In this document: positions 1 through 5,032 of the stretch, piece by piece
How the letters are laid out: the number at the start of each line of letters is the position of its first letter
Numbering within the stretch: position 1 is the first letter of the stretch
From: Candidatus Sulfotelmatobacter sp.
Lineage (GTDB): Bacteria > Acidobacteriota > Terriglobia > Terriglobales > Acidobacteriaceae
Reading direction: 5' to 3'
NCBI GenBank assembly: GCA_030049565.1
Contig: JASIKQ010000238.1
Span: 1-5,032 of the forward strand
DNA: 5,032 nucleotides
Made by a program: the position numbers and the translations under genes
Notes under the pieces: model-generated
The model's database searches: none
What the model was told of the DNA's origin: nothing
What the model saw: only the letters and a program-made list of their open reading frames with translations

Positions 1-2
1 CT

Positions 3-578
3 CAGCGGGACCAGGTGAAAGCCGCAGAAGCCAATCTGAACGCGGCCATTGCGCGCACGTATCAGGCGAATGCCGCAAAAAGTACGGTGCAATCCACCCA
101 AGCCGATCTAAAAAATGCCATCGCGCAGAAAAATCAAGCCGCCGTGCGCCTGGGTTACACAAATATCTATGCGCCCGTGACCGGAACGGTTTCTGTGCGC
201 GCCGCGCGCCAGGGAGAAGTAGTTAACATCGGCGCGCCCATCGTCACTATCGTCGATCTCACCGACACCTGGGCGCGCGTGGCCATTCCCGAAACCTACG
301 CCGATCACATTGGCTACGGCGATGTGCTGCGCGTCCGCCTGCCCGGAGGCACCATTACCAGCGGCAAAGTTTTCTTCAAAGGCGTGGAAGGCGATTTCGC
401 CACGCAACGCGACGTGAGCCGCCGCAAGCGCGATGTCAGAACCATTGTTCTGAAAGTGCGGCTCGACAATCCCAAGGGCGCGTATGTTCCCGGAATGACC
501 GCCGAAGTACTGGTGTCACCCCAGCAGTTAAAAGGTGAAAGCAATCCCCAGAGCGCCCAGGCACAAGGGAAGCCATGA
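3..578 (+). CDS. HlyD/EmrA-type membrane fusion protein (periplasmic adaptor), C-terminal part
   Basis: Periplasmic adaptor that would link an inner-membrane ABC exporter to an outer-membrane channel. The reading frame is open to the left edge, so the N-terminal anchor, first half-lipoyl segment and hairpin tip lie outside; 191 residues remain. Visible residues 1-48 are an Ala/Gln-rich amphipathic helix, the descending arm of the adaptor hairpin. Residues 52-86 (YTNIYAPVTGTV, then GEVVNIGAPIVTIVDL) are the second half of the barrel-sandwich (lipoyl-like) domain with the family's APxxG signature. Residues 87-155 form the beta-barrel domain, and YVPGMTAEVLV (161-171) is the usual closing strand. 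The tail (172-191) is Gln/Ser-rich and probably disordered. The stop overlaps the next gene's start as ATGA, indicating translational coupling with the ATPase. Family assignment is firm; the exported substrate is unknown. An internal GTG at position 15 is not the true start, because homology-like sequence continues upstream of it. Confidence 0.9.
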   Translation, partial: QRDQVKAAEANLNAAIARTYQANAAKSTVQSTQADLKNAIAQKNQAAVRLGYTNIYAPVTGTVSVRAARQGEVVNIGAPIVTIVDLTDTWARVAIPETYADHIGYGDVLRVRLPGGTITSGKVFFKGVEGDFATQRDVSRRKRDVRTIVLKVRLDNPKGAYVPGMTAEVLVSPQQLKGESNPQSAQAQGKP

Positions 579-1624
579 CCGCCGACCTCACAGTCAAAGC
601 GAACGGTGGCTCTGCTGAACCGGATACTGCGCCTCACGCAATCGAGGTCGAGCATATCGTCAAGAAATACGGCGATTTCACCGCAGTCGACAACGTCTCC
701 TTCTATGTAAAGGAAGGCGAGATATTCGGGCTGCTCGGGCCAAACGGGGCAGGAAAGTCTACGCTCATTCGCATGATGACGACACTGATTCCGATCACCT
801 CGGGCGTGGCGCGGATTGCCGGACACGATGTGGCCAAAGATCCCAATGGCGCGCGGCGCCTCATCGGAGTCATTCCGCAAGCCCTGACCAGCGATCTCGA
901 TCTTACCGTTGAAGAAAATCTTCAAATCTACGCCAAGCTCTACGACGTTCCGGCAAAAGAGAGGCAGCGCTCCATCGACGAACTGCTGCAGTTGGTCGAT
1001 CTCACGAAGTGGCGCGACGCGCAAACCAAAACGCTCTCTGGCGGTATGCGGCGCCGGCTCGAAATCGCCCGCGGCCTCGTTCACCATCCCAAAATATTTT
1101 TTCTCGATGAGCCGACCACCGGCCTCGATCCGGTTTCTCGCGTGGCCGTCTGGGAGATGCTGGGCAACATCAAGGCGCAGCGCCAACTCACGATTCTCAT
1201 CACTACCCACTACATGGACGAAGCCGACCGTCTCTGCGATCGCATCGCCATCGTCGATCACGGCAAGCTGGTGGCTCTCGACGCGCCGATGGCGTTAAAG
1301 GCGAGCGTGCCCGGATCGAACGTAATCGAAGTGCAATTCGGAGATCCTCCCGATGATTGGGAGCAGCGCCTGCACACGCTCGATGACGTCACTGCCATCC
1401 AGCATGAGGGCGCGGGAATGTATCGCGTGCTCACCGGTAACGGTTCGCGTACCACGACCGAGCTGGTTGAAATGGCCGTTCAAGCCAGCGTGCCGGTGAA
1501 GTCGCTTTCGGTGCAAAACACGACGCTGGACGACGTATTCGTGCATTACACCGGACGGCAGCTGCGCGACGAGTTGCAGAAGGCCTATGCCTACGTTATG
1601 CCGCAAACCCCGATGCGGCCGTGA
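575..1624 (+). CDS. ABC-2-type exporter ATP-binding protein (DrrA/YbhF-like)
   Basis: Cytoplasmic nucleotide-binding subunit that powers export through the permease encoded next; 349 residues. All ATPase motifs are present and intact: Walker A GPNGAGKST (55-63), Q-loop Gln102 in VIPQ, signature LSGGMRRRLEIARGL (154-168), Walker B IFFLDEP (174-180), D-loop GLD (183-185), and H-loop His212 in ITTHYMDEADRLCDR. A C-terminal accessory region of about 100 residues ends in TLDDVFVHYTGRQLRD (317-332), a tail typical of DrrA-class ATPases paired with ABC-2 permeases. The start is the ATG overlapping the adaptor stop, with a weak SD (AAGGGA, 565-570) four bases upstream. The first 20 residues before the HAIEVEHIVKKYG strand are a low-complexity extension. 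One ATPase domain implies a homodimer in the working transporter. The family is certain; drug, lipid or polyketide export cannot be told apart from sequence alone. Confidence 0.96.
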   Translation: MTADLTVKANGGSAEPDTAPHAIEVEHIVKKYGDFTAVDNVSFYVKEGEIFGLLGPNGAGKSTLIRMMTTLIPITSGVARIAGHDVAKDPNGARRLIGVIPQALTSDLDLTVEENLQIYAKLYDVPAKERQRSIDELLQLVDLTKWRDAQTKTLSGGMRRRLEIARGLVHHPKIFFLDEPTTGLDPVSRVAVWEMLGNIKAQRQLTILITTHYMDEADRLCDRIAIVDHGKLVALDAPMALKASVPGSNVIEVQFGDPPDDWEQRLHTLDDVTAIQHEGAGMYRVLTGNGSRTTTELVEMAVQASVPVKSLSVQNTTLDDVFVHYTGRQLRDELQKAYAYVMPQTPMRP

Positions 1625-1639
1625 GGAGCACAAAAGTGA
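1623..1639 (+). promoter_or_regulatory. Shine-Dalgarno region deciding the permease start
   Basis: GAGGAG (1623-1628) overlaps the ATPase stop codon and lies 15 bases before ATG 1644, which is long for an SD. A weaker AAGTGA (1634-1639) lies four bases before the same ATG. Together they favour 1644 over the in-frame ATG at 1587, which would overlap the ATPase by 38 bases and add 19 polar residues before the conserved-looking MNRMMAIVEREMRKFF start. ATGs at 1653 and 1656 are also possible. Confidence 0.5.
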
Positions 1640-1643
1640 ACTT

Positions 1644-2756
1644 ATGAATCGCATGATGGCTATTGTCGAGCGCGAAATGCGCAAATTTTTCCGCTCGCCG
1701 GCACTGATGATGGCGTCCATGATCATGCCTCTGGCCCAGCTCATTATTCTGGGCAACGCCTTCGGCGGAAAAATCCACGATGCCAGGGTTGCCATCGTCG
1801 ATGAAGATGGAGGGCCGCAGGCACTGCGCGTCCGCGAGGCCTTCGACTCCGTGCGCGCCAACATGCGTACTTTCCTTCCCATCAATTACGACAACGAGAA
1901 ACAGGCCGTGCAGGACGTGCGCAATGGCAAGCTGCAAGGCGCACTCATCATTCCGCCGCAATTTTCCCGCAGGGTGTACGAAGAAAATCATCCCCGCATC
2001 GCCGTGGTGGTCGATAACAGCGACAACTTCATGAGCTCTGCCATCGAAGATGAGCTTACCAATATGGTCAACGATCTCAACCAGCCCACCGTCGAGCCGC
2101 GCATCTTGCAGCAGACCGCGCTCGACATCGTGGAGATGTATCCCTATATCGAGTACATGAAATATTTGCTGCCCGGTTCGCTGGTACTGGCTATGTTCGT
2201 CTCGGTCATGATCGGCGGCGGCATGCTTTATATCGACGACAAGGCCCGCGGCGTGCACGAAGGCTATCTGGTCACGCCGATTACGAAGCTTGAATTGGTG
2301 CTCGGTCTGAATTCAGCCGGGGCGATCAAAGCTGTGATGACCGGCGTGATCATCACCATAATCGGATCATTGCTGGCAGGGGTGGGCACGATCTTTCATC
2401 CCTTCACCTTTGTGGGCTTGCTGATCATGATCGTGCTGACCGCGATTGCCTTCAACACCATGATGTTTCTGCTGATGGTAAGAATCGAAGATCCGCTGGT
2501 GCCGCGCGCCATCTTCGGAATTCTCAACACTCTTCTGTTTTTCCCCAGCGGCTCGGTTTATCCCGTGCAGGCCTTTCCCAAGTGGCTGCGCGCCATCGCG
2601 CGCGTTGATCCTTTCACCTATGCCGTAGACGGTTTCAAGTGTCTCTTGCTGAAAGAGACCGCTCTCTCGGCAGTCTGGGGCGACATACTCTACCTGACCA
2701 TCTTCGCCGCTATCACGCTCAGCATCGCCATTCCCTTGTTCAAGCGCACGCTGTAG
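1644..2756 (+). CDS. ABC-2-type transporter permease
   Basis: Inner-membrane pore subunit of the exporter, 370 residues, matching the usual size of ABC2_membrane_3-type permeases such as YbhS/YbhR. The layout is typical. A cytoplasmic amphipathic start (MAIVEREMRKFFRSP) is followed by TM1 at about 19-39. A large periplasmic domain spans about 42-170. Five more hydrophobic segments lie at about 175-195, 225-248, 254-278, 288-308 and 345-365. Charged loop LYIDDKARGVHEGYLVTPI (195-213) between TM2 and TM3 is the coupling region seen in this family (the E(R)..G.. type motif). FFPSGSVYPVQAFPKWLRAIARVDPFTYAVDG (299-330) is the characteristic segment before the last helix. Only one permease gene is present and a large repeat follows, so the channel is probably a homodimer. 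It is co-transcribed with the ATPase, 19 bases upstream. Confidence 0.94.
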   Translation: MNRMMAIVEREMRKFFRSPALMMASMIMPLAQLIILGNAFGGKIHDARVAIVDEDGGPQALRVREAFDSVRANMRTFLPINYDNEKQAVQDVRNGKLQGALIIPPQFSRRVYEENHPRIAVVVDNSDNFMSSAIEDELTNMVNDLNQPTVEPRILQQTALDIVEMYPYIEYMKYLLPGSLVLAMFVSVMIGGGMLYIDDKARGVHEGYLVTPITKLELVLGLNSAGAIKAVMTGVIITIIGSLLAGVGTIFHPFTFVGLLIMIVLTAIAFNTMMFLLMVRIEDPLVPRAIFGILNTLLFFPSGSVYPVQAFPKWLRAIARVDPFTYAVDGFKCLLLKETALSAVWGDILYLTIFAAITLSIAIPLFKRTL

Positions 2757-2760
2757 AGCG

Positions 2761-2854
2761 TTTACCGCCGCGAACGCAGAGATCGCCGAGAGATCCTGCG
2801 ACATTACGTCTTCGCCCTGAATTTCTCTGCGCCCTCGGCGTACTCGGCGGTGAA
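2761..2854. repeat. Large imperfect inverted repeat made of 9-base units
   Basis: Arms of 34 bases (2761-2794 and 2821-2854) are inverted copies matching at 26 of 34 positions, around a 26-base loop. Each arm is three 9-base units of consensus CGCNGAGAN: CGCCGCGAA, CGCAGAGAT, CGCCGAGAG on the left, and CGCCGAGTA, CGCCGAGGG, CGCAGAGAA when the right arm is read on the - strand. The outer ends are TTTACCGCC and GGCGGTGAA. It begins four bases after the permease stop. Five T residues follow at 2858-2862, so the RNA hairpin could help end exporter transcription. The spacing and the mismatches make it a poor canonical terminator. CGCAGAGA-type repeats occur between genes of several bacterial groups; I infer an interspersed repeat rather than a gene-specific regulator. 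Confidence 0.8.
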
Positions 2855-2891
2855 TGGTTTTTGGAACTTTCTCTTTCCCCGCCACGTCCGT

Positions 2892-2897
2892 TATTCT
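2892..2897 (+). promoter_or_regulatory. Putative -10 box (TATTCT) of the small membrane protein gene
   Basis: TATTCT fits TANNNT and lies eight bases before ATG 2906, so a transcript would begin at or next to the start codon. No SD is visible between them. No -35 is found at normal spacing; TTGGAA at 2861-2866 is 25 bases away, which is too far. Confidence 0.4.
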
Positions 2898-2905
2898 AGA
2901 TACCG

Positions 2906-3364
2906 ATGACGCTGCTGGACGCGAAGCAGTACGATCCCGAGCGGGAACGCAAGAACCGGCTCCGGATTCTTTTCACAATTATTCTTGCGCTGGTTGTTGG
3001 ATTCTTTGTCTGGTGGAACCGCTTCTGGCCGGAAAAGCGCATTGCCGAGAAATTCTTTTCCGCGCTGCAAAAACAGGATTTCGCTACCGCTTACGGCCTT
3101 TACTTCGCCGATCCAAACTGGCAGCAGCATCCGCAGAATCACTCGCAGTACCTGTTCAACGAATTTCAGCAGGATTGGGGTCCCGGCGGCGAGTGGGGTA
3201 TCATCAAGAACTTCAAGATCTACGGCGAAAGCAATTGCCCGGGAGGCGGCACTGGAGTGGTCGTTGATGTCGTCGTGAATAATCGGGCCCAGCACGCTCA
3301 GTTGTACGTGGACAAATCCGATAAGACCATCAGCACACCCCCGTGCGATCTGGAATTCCACTAG
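2906..3364 (+). CDS. Single-pass membrane-anchored protein of unknown function
   Basis: I do not recognise this gene. It encodes 152 residues. A charged cytoplasmic head, rich in Glu/Arg/Lys (PERERKNRLR, 11-20), is followed by one hydrophobic helix at about 21-38 ending in VWWNRFW. The remaining soluble domain would lie outside the inner membrane by the positive-inside rule. It starts AEKFFSALQKQDFATAYGLYF (47-67), which resembles the first helices of NTF2-like/DUF4878-type small domains (a short helix, then Ala/Tyr-rich helix), followed by beta-strand-like GTGVVVDVVVNN (115-126) and AQLYVDKSDKTI (131-142). Two cysteines (111 and 147) could form a disulfide. The NTF2-like resemblance is inference from pattern only. 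The start is fixed by an in-frame TAG at 2897-2899. It stands alone between the inverted repeat and a GC hairpin, with its own promoter-like box. Base composition matches its neighbours. Confidence 0.8.
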   Translation: MTLLDAKQYDPERERKNRLRILFTIILALVVGFFVWWNRFWPEKRIAEKFFSALQKQDFATAYGLYFADPNWQQHPQNHSQYLFNEFQQDWGPGGEWGIIKNFKIYGESNCPGGGTGVVVDVVVNNRAQHAQLYVDKSDKTISTPPCDLEFH

Positions 3365-3375
3365 TCCGCCGCTCC

Positions 3376-3399
3376 CGCCGGCAGCCTGACTGGCCGGCG
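3376..3399. other. GC-rich hairpin after the small membrane protein gene
   Basis: CGCCGGC (3376-3382) and GCCGGCG (3393-3399) form a perfect 7-bp stem with a 10-base loop, starting 12 bases after the stop at 3364. There is no T-run on either side, so it is not a canonical intrinsic terminator. It could stabilise the 3' end or be chance in GC-rich DNA. Confidence 0.35.
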
Positions 3400-3422
3400 A
3401 TGATGTGAGTGAAGGCGAGTTC

Positions 3423-3431
3423 TGCTACTCT
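3423..3431 (+). promoter_or_regulatory. Putative extended -10 box (TGCTACTCT) of the lipid kinase gene
   Basis: TGC followed by TACTCT is an extended -10-like element (TGN-TANNNT) ending 11 bases before ATG 3443. A transcript would have a 5' leader of only a few bases, with no SD. No clear -35 is visible. The same TGCTANNCT-like form recurs before the peptidase gene at 4493. Confidence 0.4.
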
Positions 3432-3442
3432 CATCCGCGCAC

Positions 3443-4375
3443 ATGCGCGCCGCCGCCATCTTCGGACTCGGATGTTCTCCCGCGCAACTTCGTCCCTTCC
3501 AGAAGGAGGCAAAATCTGCCACCGACTGGCGCCTCGGCCTTCCGGCTGGCAGTGACGACGCGGATGTCATCCTCCTCTTCGGTGGCGATGGCACCATTCA
3601 TCGCCACTTGGGGCAACTGGTCAAGCTGGCCAAGCCGGTGCTCATCGTCCCCGCCGGCAGCGGCAACGACTTCGCTCGTGCCCTTGGCCTGCGCACGGTG
3701 CGCCACTCGCTCCGGGCGTGGCAGGATTTCAGCGCCGGGGGAGAATGCCTTCACACCATTGATTTGGGCCTGATCACTCCACTGAGCCCAGAAATGGTTC
3801 GCGCCTCCAAGGCGGGTGATTCCACGCATTCGATTCCTGGCGTTCAGCATTATTTCTGCGCCGTCGCCGGTGTCGGACTCGACAGCGAAGTAGCCCGCCG
3901 CGCCAACACTTTAGCGCCCTGGCTGCGCGGGCATGGCGGTTACGCGCTGACCCTGGCTCGCACTATCTTTAGCTTCGCACCGTCTCCGATGAGGATTTCG
4001 GCGCCGGACGAAAGCGGTGCCTGGACAACACGCAGTAATCAGCTGACGATCCTGGCCGCATTAGCCAATACCTCGACCTATGGCGGCGGCATGAAAATCG
4101 CCCCGGACGCAAAATTGGACGATGGGGAACTCGACGTCTGCGTGATCGCCGGCATCGATCCCTTCAAACTTTTTTGCCTGTTTCCAACTGTCTATTTTGG
4201 CCGACATTTAAACATCCGCGGCGTTGACTATTTCCGCTCGACGCGCGTGCGCATTGAAACGGAAACCCGGGTGGACCTCTTTGCCGACGGCGAATACGTT
4301 TGTCAAACGCCAGTTGAGATTGCAACTGAGCGAGCCGCTTTGCGCGTGATTAAGCCGGCTGCCCCCACGGCCTGA
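3443..4375 (+). CDS. Diacylglycerol kinase-family lipid kinase (YegS/DgkB-like)
   Basis: Probable ATP-dependent lipid kinase that phosphorylates diacylglycerol or a related membrane lipid at the cytoplasmic face; 310 residues. The catalytic domain is clear: GGDGT (47-51) in DADVILLFGGDGTIH, then PAGSGNDFARALGL (70-83), the nucleotide-binding and fold signature of this kinase class. GVGLDSEVARRAN (143-155), ANTSTYGGGMKIAPDAKLDDGELDV (208-232) and DLFADGEYV (278-286) are the C-terminal lipid-binding-domain motifs, including the DGE segment. Odd points: the N-terminus before GGDGT is about 20 residues shorter than in YegS and lacks a clear NPxxG loop (it reads FGLGCS instead), GGDGTIHRH replaces the common GGDGTxNE, and residues 111-135 look like an insertion. 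An in-frame TGA at 3410-3412 rules out a longer ATG start. The exact lipid substrate cannot be assigned. Confidence 0.9.
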   Translation: MRAAAIFGLGCSPAQLRPFQKEAKSATDWRLGLPAGSDDADVILLFGGDGTIHRHLGQLVKLAKPVLIVPAGSGNDFARALGLRTVRHSLRAWQDFSAGGECLHTIDLGLITPLSPEMVRASKAGDSTHSIPGVQHYFCAVAGVGLDSEVARRANTLAPWLRGHGGYALTLARTIFSFAPSPMRISAPDESGAWTTRSNQLTILAALANTSTYGGGMKIAPDAKLDDGELDVCVIAGIDPFKLFCLFPTVYFGRHLNIRGVDYFRSTRVRIETETRVDLFADGEYVCQTPVEIATERAALRVIKPAAPTA

Positions 4376-4407
4376 TGCAGTCACATGGTCCGAAACCCTG
4401 ATCCGAC

Positions 4408-4477
4408 TGGAACCTGGAAACCGGAAGCTGGAAGCCGAAACCGGAAACCAGAAACGGGGAACCGGAAACCCGGAAAC
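4408..4477 (+). repeat. Degenerate heptamer tandem array, (C/T)GGAA(A/G)C
   Basis: Ten consecutive units: TGGAACC, TGGAAAC, CGGAAGC, TGGAAGC, CGAAAC (6 bases), CGGAAAC, CAGAAAC, GGGGAAC, CGGAAAC and CCGGAAAC (8 bases). It fills most of the 132-base gap between the lipid kinase stop (4375) and the peptidase start (4508). The + strand is purine-rich with nearly every unit holding GAA. Both strands are open in some frames here (the - strand would read repeating FPV/FRF-like residues), but this follows from the repeat and is not coding. The remainder of the gap (4376-4407) shows nothing recognisable. GGAAAC-type heptamer arrays look like expandable simple repeats; no function is evident. Confidence 0.85.
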
Positions 4478-4492
4478 CGCTTCACCCTCCAG

Positions 4493-4501
4493 TGCTAAAC
4501 T
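4493..4501 (+). promoter_or_regulatory. Putative extended -10 box (TGCTAAACT) of the peptidase gene
   Basis: TGC plus TAAACT is an extended -10-like element ending six bases before ATG 4508, the distance expected for a leaderless transcript starting on the A of ATG. There is no SD in the intervening TTTCCC. The -35 position (about 4473-4478) falls on the last heptamer of the array and is not consensus-like. Confidence 0.5.
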
Positions 4502-4507
4502 TTTCCC

Positions 4508-5032
4508 ATGCCTGAACGACGTTCCCGCACACTCCTCTGGATTCTGATCGGCGTAGGAGCATTTTTCCTCTACGCGCTGTTCATGATGTCGCTCGTCTAC
4601 CTTACTATGCTCGCGAGCGGCAACGAAACCGAATTTGGCACGGGATTCGGCGACCGCATCGCGGTGGTCGATCTCGAGGGCATCATTCTTTCGCCGCAGC
4701 CGGTAGTTGGGCAATTGAAGCGCTTCAACGATGATTCCTCTATCAAAGCCATCATCCTGCACGTCAACTCGCCTGGCGGCGGCGTGGCCGCATCCCAGGA
4801 GATCTACGGCGAAGTCAAGCGCATCCACGACGAGAAGAAAAAGCCGATCGTGGTCTCCATCGAAACCGTGGGCGCCAGCGGTGCATATTATGTGGCCTCC
4901 GCTGCCAACAAGATTTATGCCGACGACGGTAGCATCGTAGGATCGATCGGCGTCATTGCGCAGTGGGTTAACTACGGCGAACTCCTGAAGTGGGCCAAAC
5001 TCAAAGATGTGGTGCTCAAGACCGGCGAGTTC
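4508..5032 (+). CDS. sppA: Signal peptide peptidase SppA, short type, N-terminal part
   Basis: Membrane-anchored serine protease of the S49 family that degrades leftover signal peptides and other membrane-associated peptides. The frame is open to the right edge; 175 residues are visible of roughly 300 expected. A basic head (PERRSR) precedes a long hydrophobic anchor at about 9-36. The ClpP-like fold follows: DRIAVVDLEGII (49-60), SIKAIILHVNSPGGGVAASQEIY (78-100) with the oxyanion-type GGG, then KKPIVVSIETVGASGAYYVASAANKIYADDGSIVGSIGVI (111-150). Ser124 in GASGAYY aligns with the catalytic serine of SppA proteins. In the Bacillus short form the catalytic lysine lies 52 residues later, which here would be residue 176, the first codon beyond the window after KTGEF. 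An in-frame TAA at 4496-4498 (inside the -10-like box) fixes ATG 4508 as the start. Single-domain size is inferred from the short distance between anchor and active site. Confidence 0.93.
   Translation, partial: MPERRSRTLLWILIGVGAFFLYALFMMSLVYLTMLASGNETEFGTGFGDRIAVVDLEGIILSPQPVVGQLKRFNDDSSIKAIILHVNSPGGGVAASQEIYGEVKRIHDEKKKPIVVSIETVGASGAYYVASAANKIYADDGSIVGSIGVIAQWVNYGELLKWAKLKDVVLKTGEF

Noticed and set aside
411..443. Arg-rich patch RDVSRRKRDVRT in the adaptor as a possible unusual binding site
   Set aside because: Basic strands in this part of the beta-barrel domain are common in related adaptors, so I do not regard it as special.
314..1261. Long 315-codon open frame on the - strand opposite the adaptor and ATPase genes
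   Set aside because: It is antisense to two genes with complete family motifs, its translation shows no domain, and its openness follows from the codon bias of the + strand genes.
1587..1643. Upstream ATG (1587) as the permease start
   Set aside because: It would overlap the ATPase by 38 bases and adds a polar, Cys/Arg-rich stretch not expected in this family; ATG 1644 has SD-like sequence and a typical permease N-terminus.
1596..2258. 220-codon - strand open frame opposite the permease
   Set aside because: The translation is His/Asp-rich and motif-free, typical of a shadow of a membrane-protein gene.
2861..2897. TTGGAA as a -35 partner for TATTCT before the small membrane protein gene
   Set aside because: The spacer is 25 bases, far outside the 16-18 expected for a sigma-70-type promoter.
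2854..3267. Overlapping + frame of 137 codons over the small membrane protein gene
   Set aside because: It starts inside the inverted repeat, has no hydrophobic anchor or motif, and competes with the frame that has a clean membrane-protein layout.
3431..3850. - strand open frame opposite the lipid kinase N-terminus
   Set aside because: The opposite strand carries GGDGT and PAGSGNDFAR in frame; this frame shows nothing recognisable.
4408..4477. GGA-rich array as a CsrA-binding leader
   Set aside because: Many GGA triplets are present, but they lie upstream of the likely sppA transcription start, are not set in hairpin loops, and follow simply from the repeat unit.
4208..4828. 206-codon - strand open frame spanning the heptamer array and the sppA start
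   Set aside because: It crosses the repeat, where its FPV/FRF-like residues are simply translated repeat, and lies opposite clear SppA and lipid kinase sequence.

Overview
The window is a moderately GC-rich, densely coded bacterial chromosome segment with every recognisable gene on the + strand. The periplasmic adaptor points to a diderm (Gram-negative type) cell. Three further traits fit Acidobacteriota (Terriglobia-like): SD-less starts placed just behind -10-like boxes, a short GGAAAC heptamer array, and an inverted repeat built of CGCAGAGA-type 9-mers. That placement is an impression from sequence style, not a proven assignment.

Region 1 (1-2756) is an export operon: the C-terminal part of a HlyD/EmrA-type membrane fusion protein, an ABC-2-type ATPase (DrrA/YbhF-like), and one ABC-2 permease. 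The first two overlap by ATGA and the third follows after 19 bases, so they are very probably co-transcribed and form one tripartite exporter. No outer-membrane channel gene lies in the window; it may be upstream or elsewhere. The substrate cannot be read from the sequence.

Region 2 (2757-2905) is a gene-free gap filled by a large imperfect inverted repeat whose arms are each three 9-base units. It separates the exporter from the next gene and may form a hairpin.

Region 3 (2906-4375) holds a small single-pass membrane-anchored protein of unknown function and a diacylglycerol/sphingosine-kinase-family lipid kinase (YegS/DgkB-like) with a divergent N-terminus.

Region 4 (4376-5032) begins with an intergenic array of about ten degenerate heptamers, followed by a promoter-like box and the N-terminal 175 codons of a short-type SppA signal peptide peptidase. 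That gene runs off the end of the window just before the expected catalytic lysine.

The three genes after the exporter each have their own -10-like hexamer 6-11 bases before the start codon and no Shine-Dalgarno sequence, whereas the in-operon exporter genes have purine-rich SD-like sequences. This suggests leaderless or near-leaderless transcription of single-gene units. I see no CRISPR array, RNA gene, insertion sequence or phage gene. The content is mostly ordinary housekeeping and export functions; the intergenic repeats and the leaderless-start pattern are the most interesting parts.
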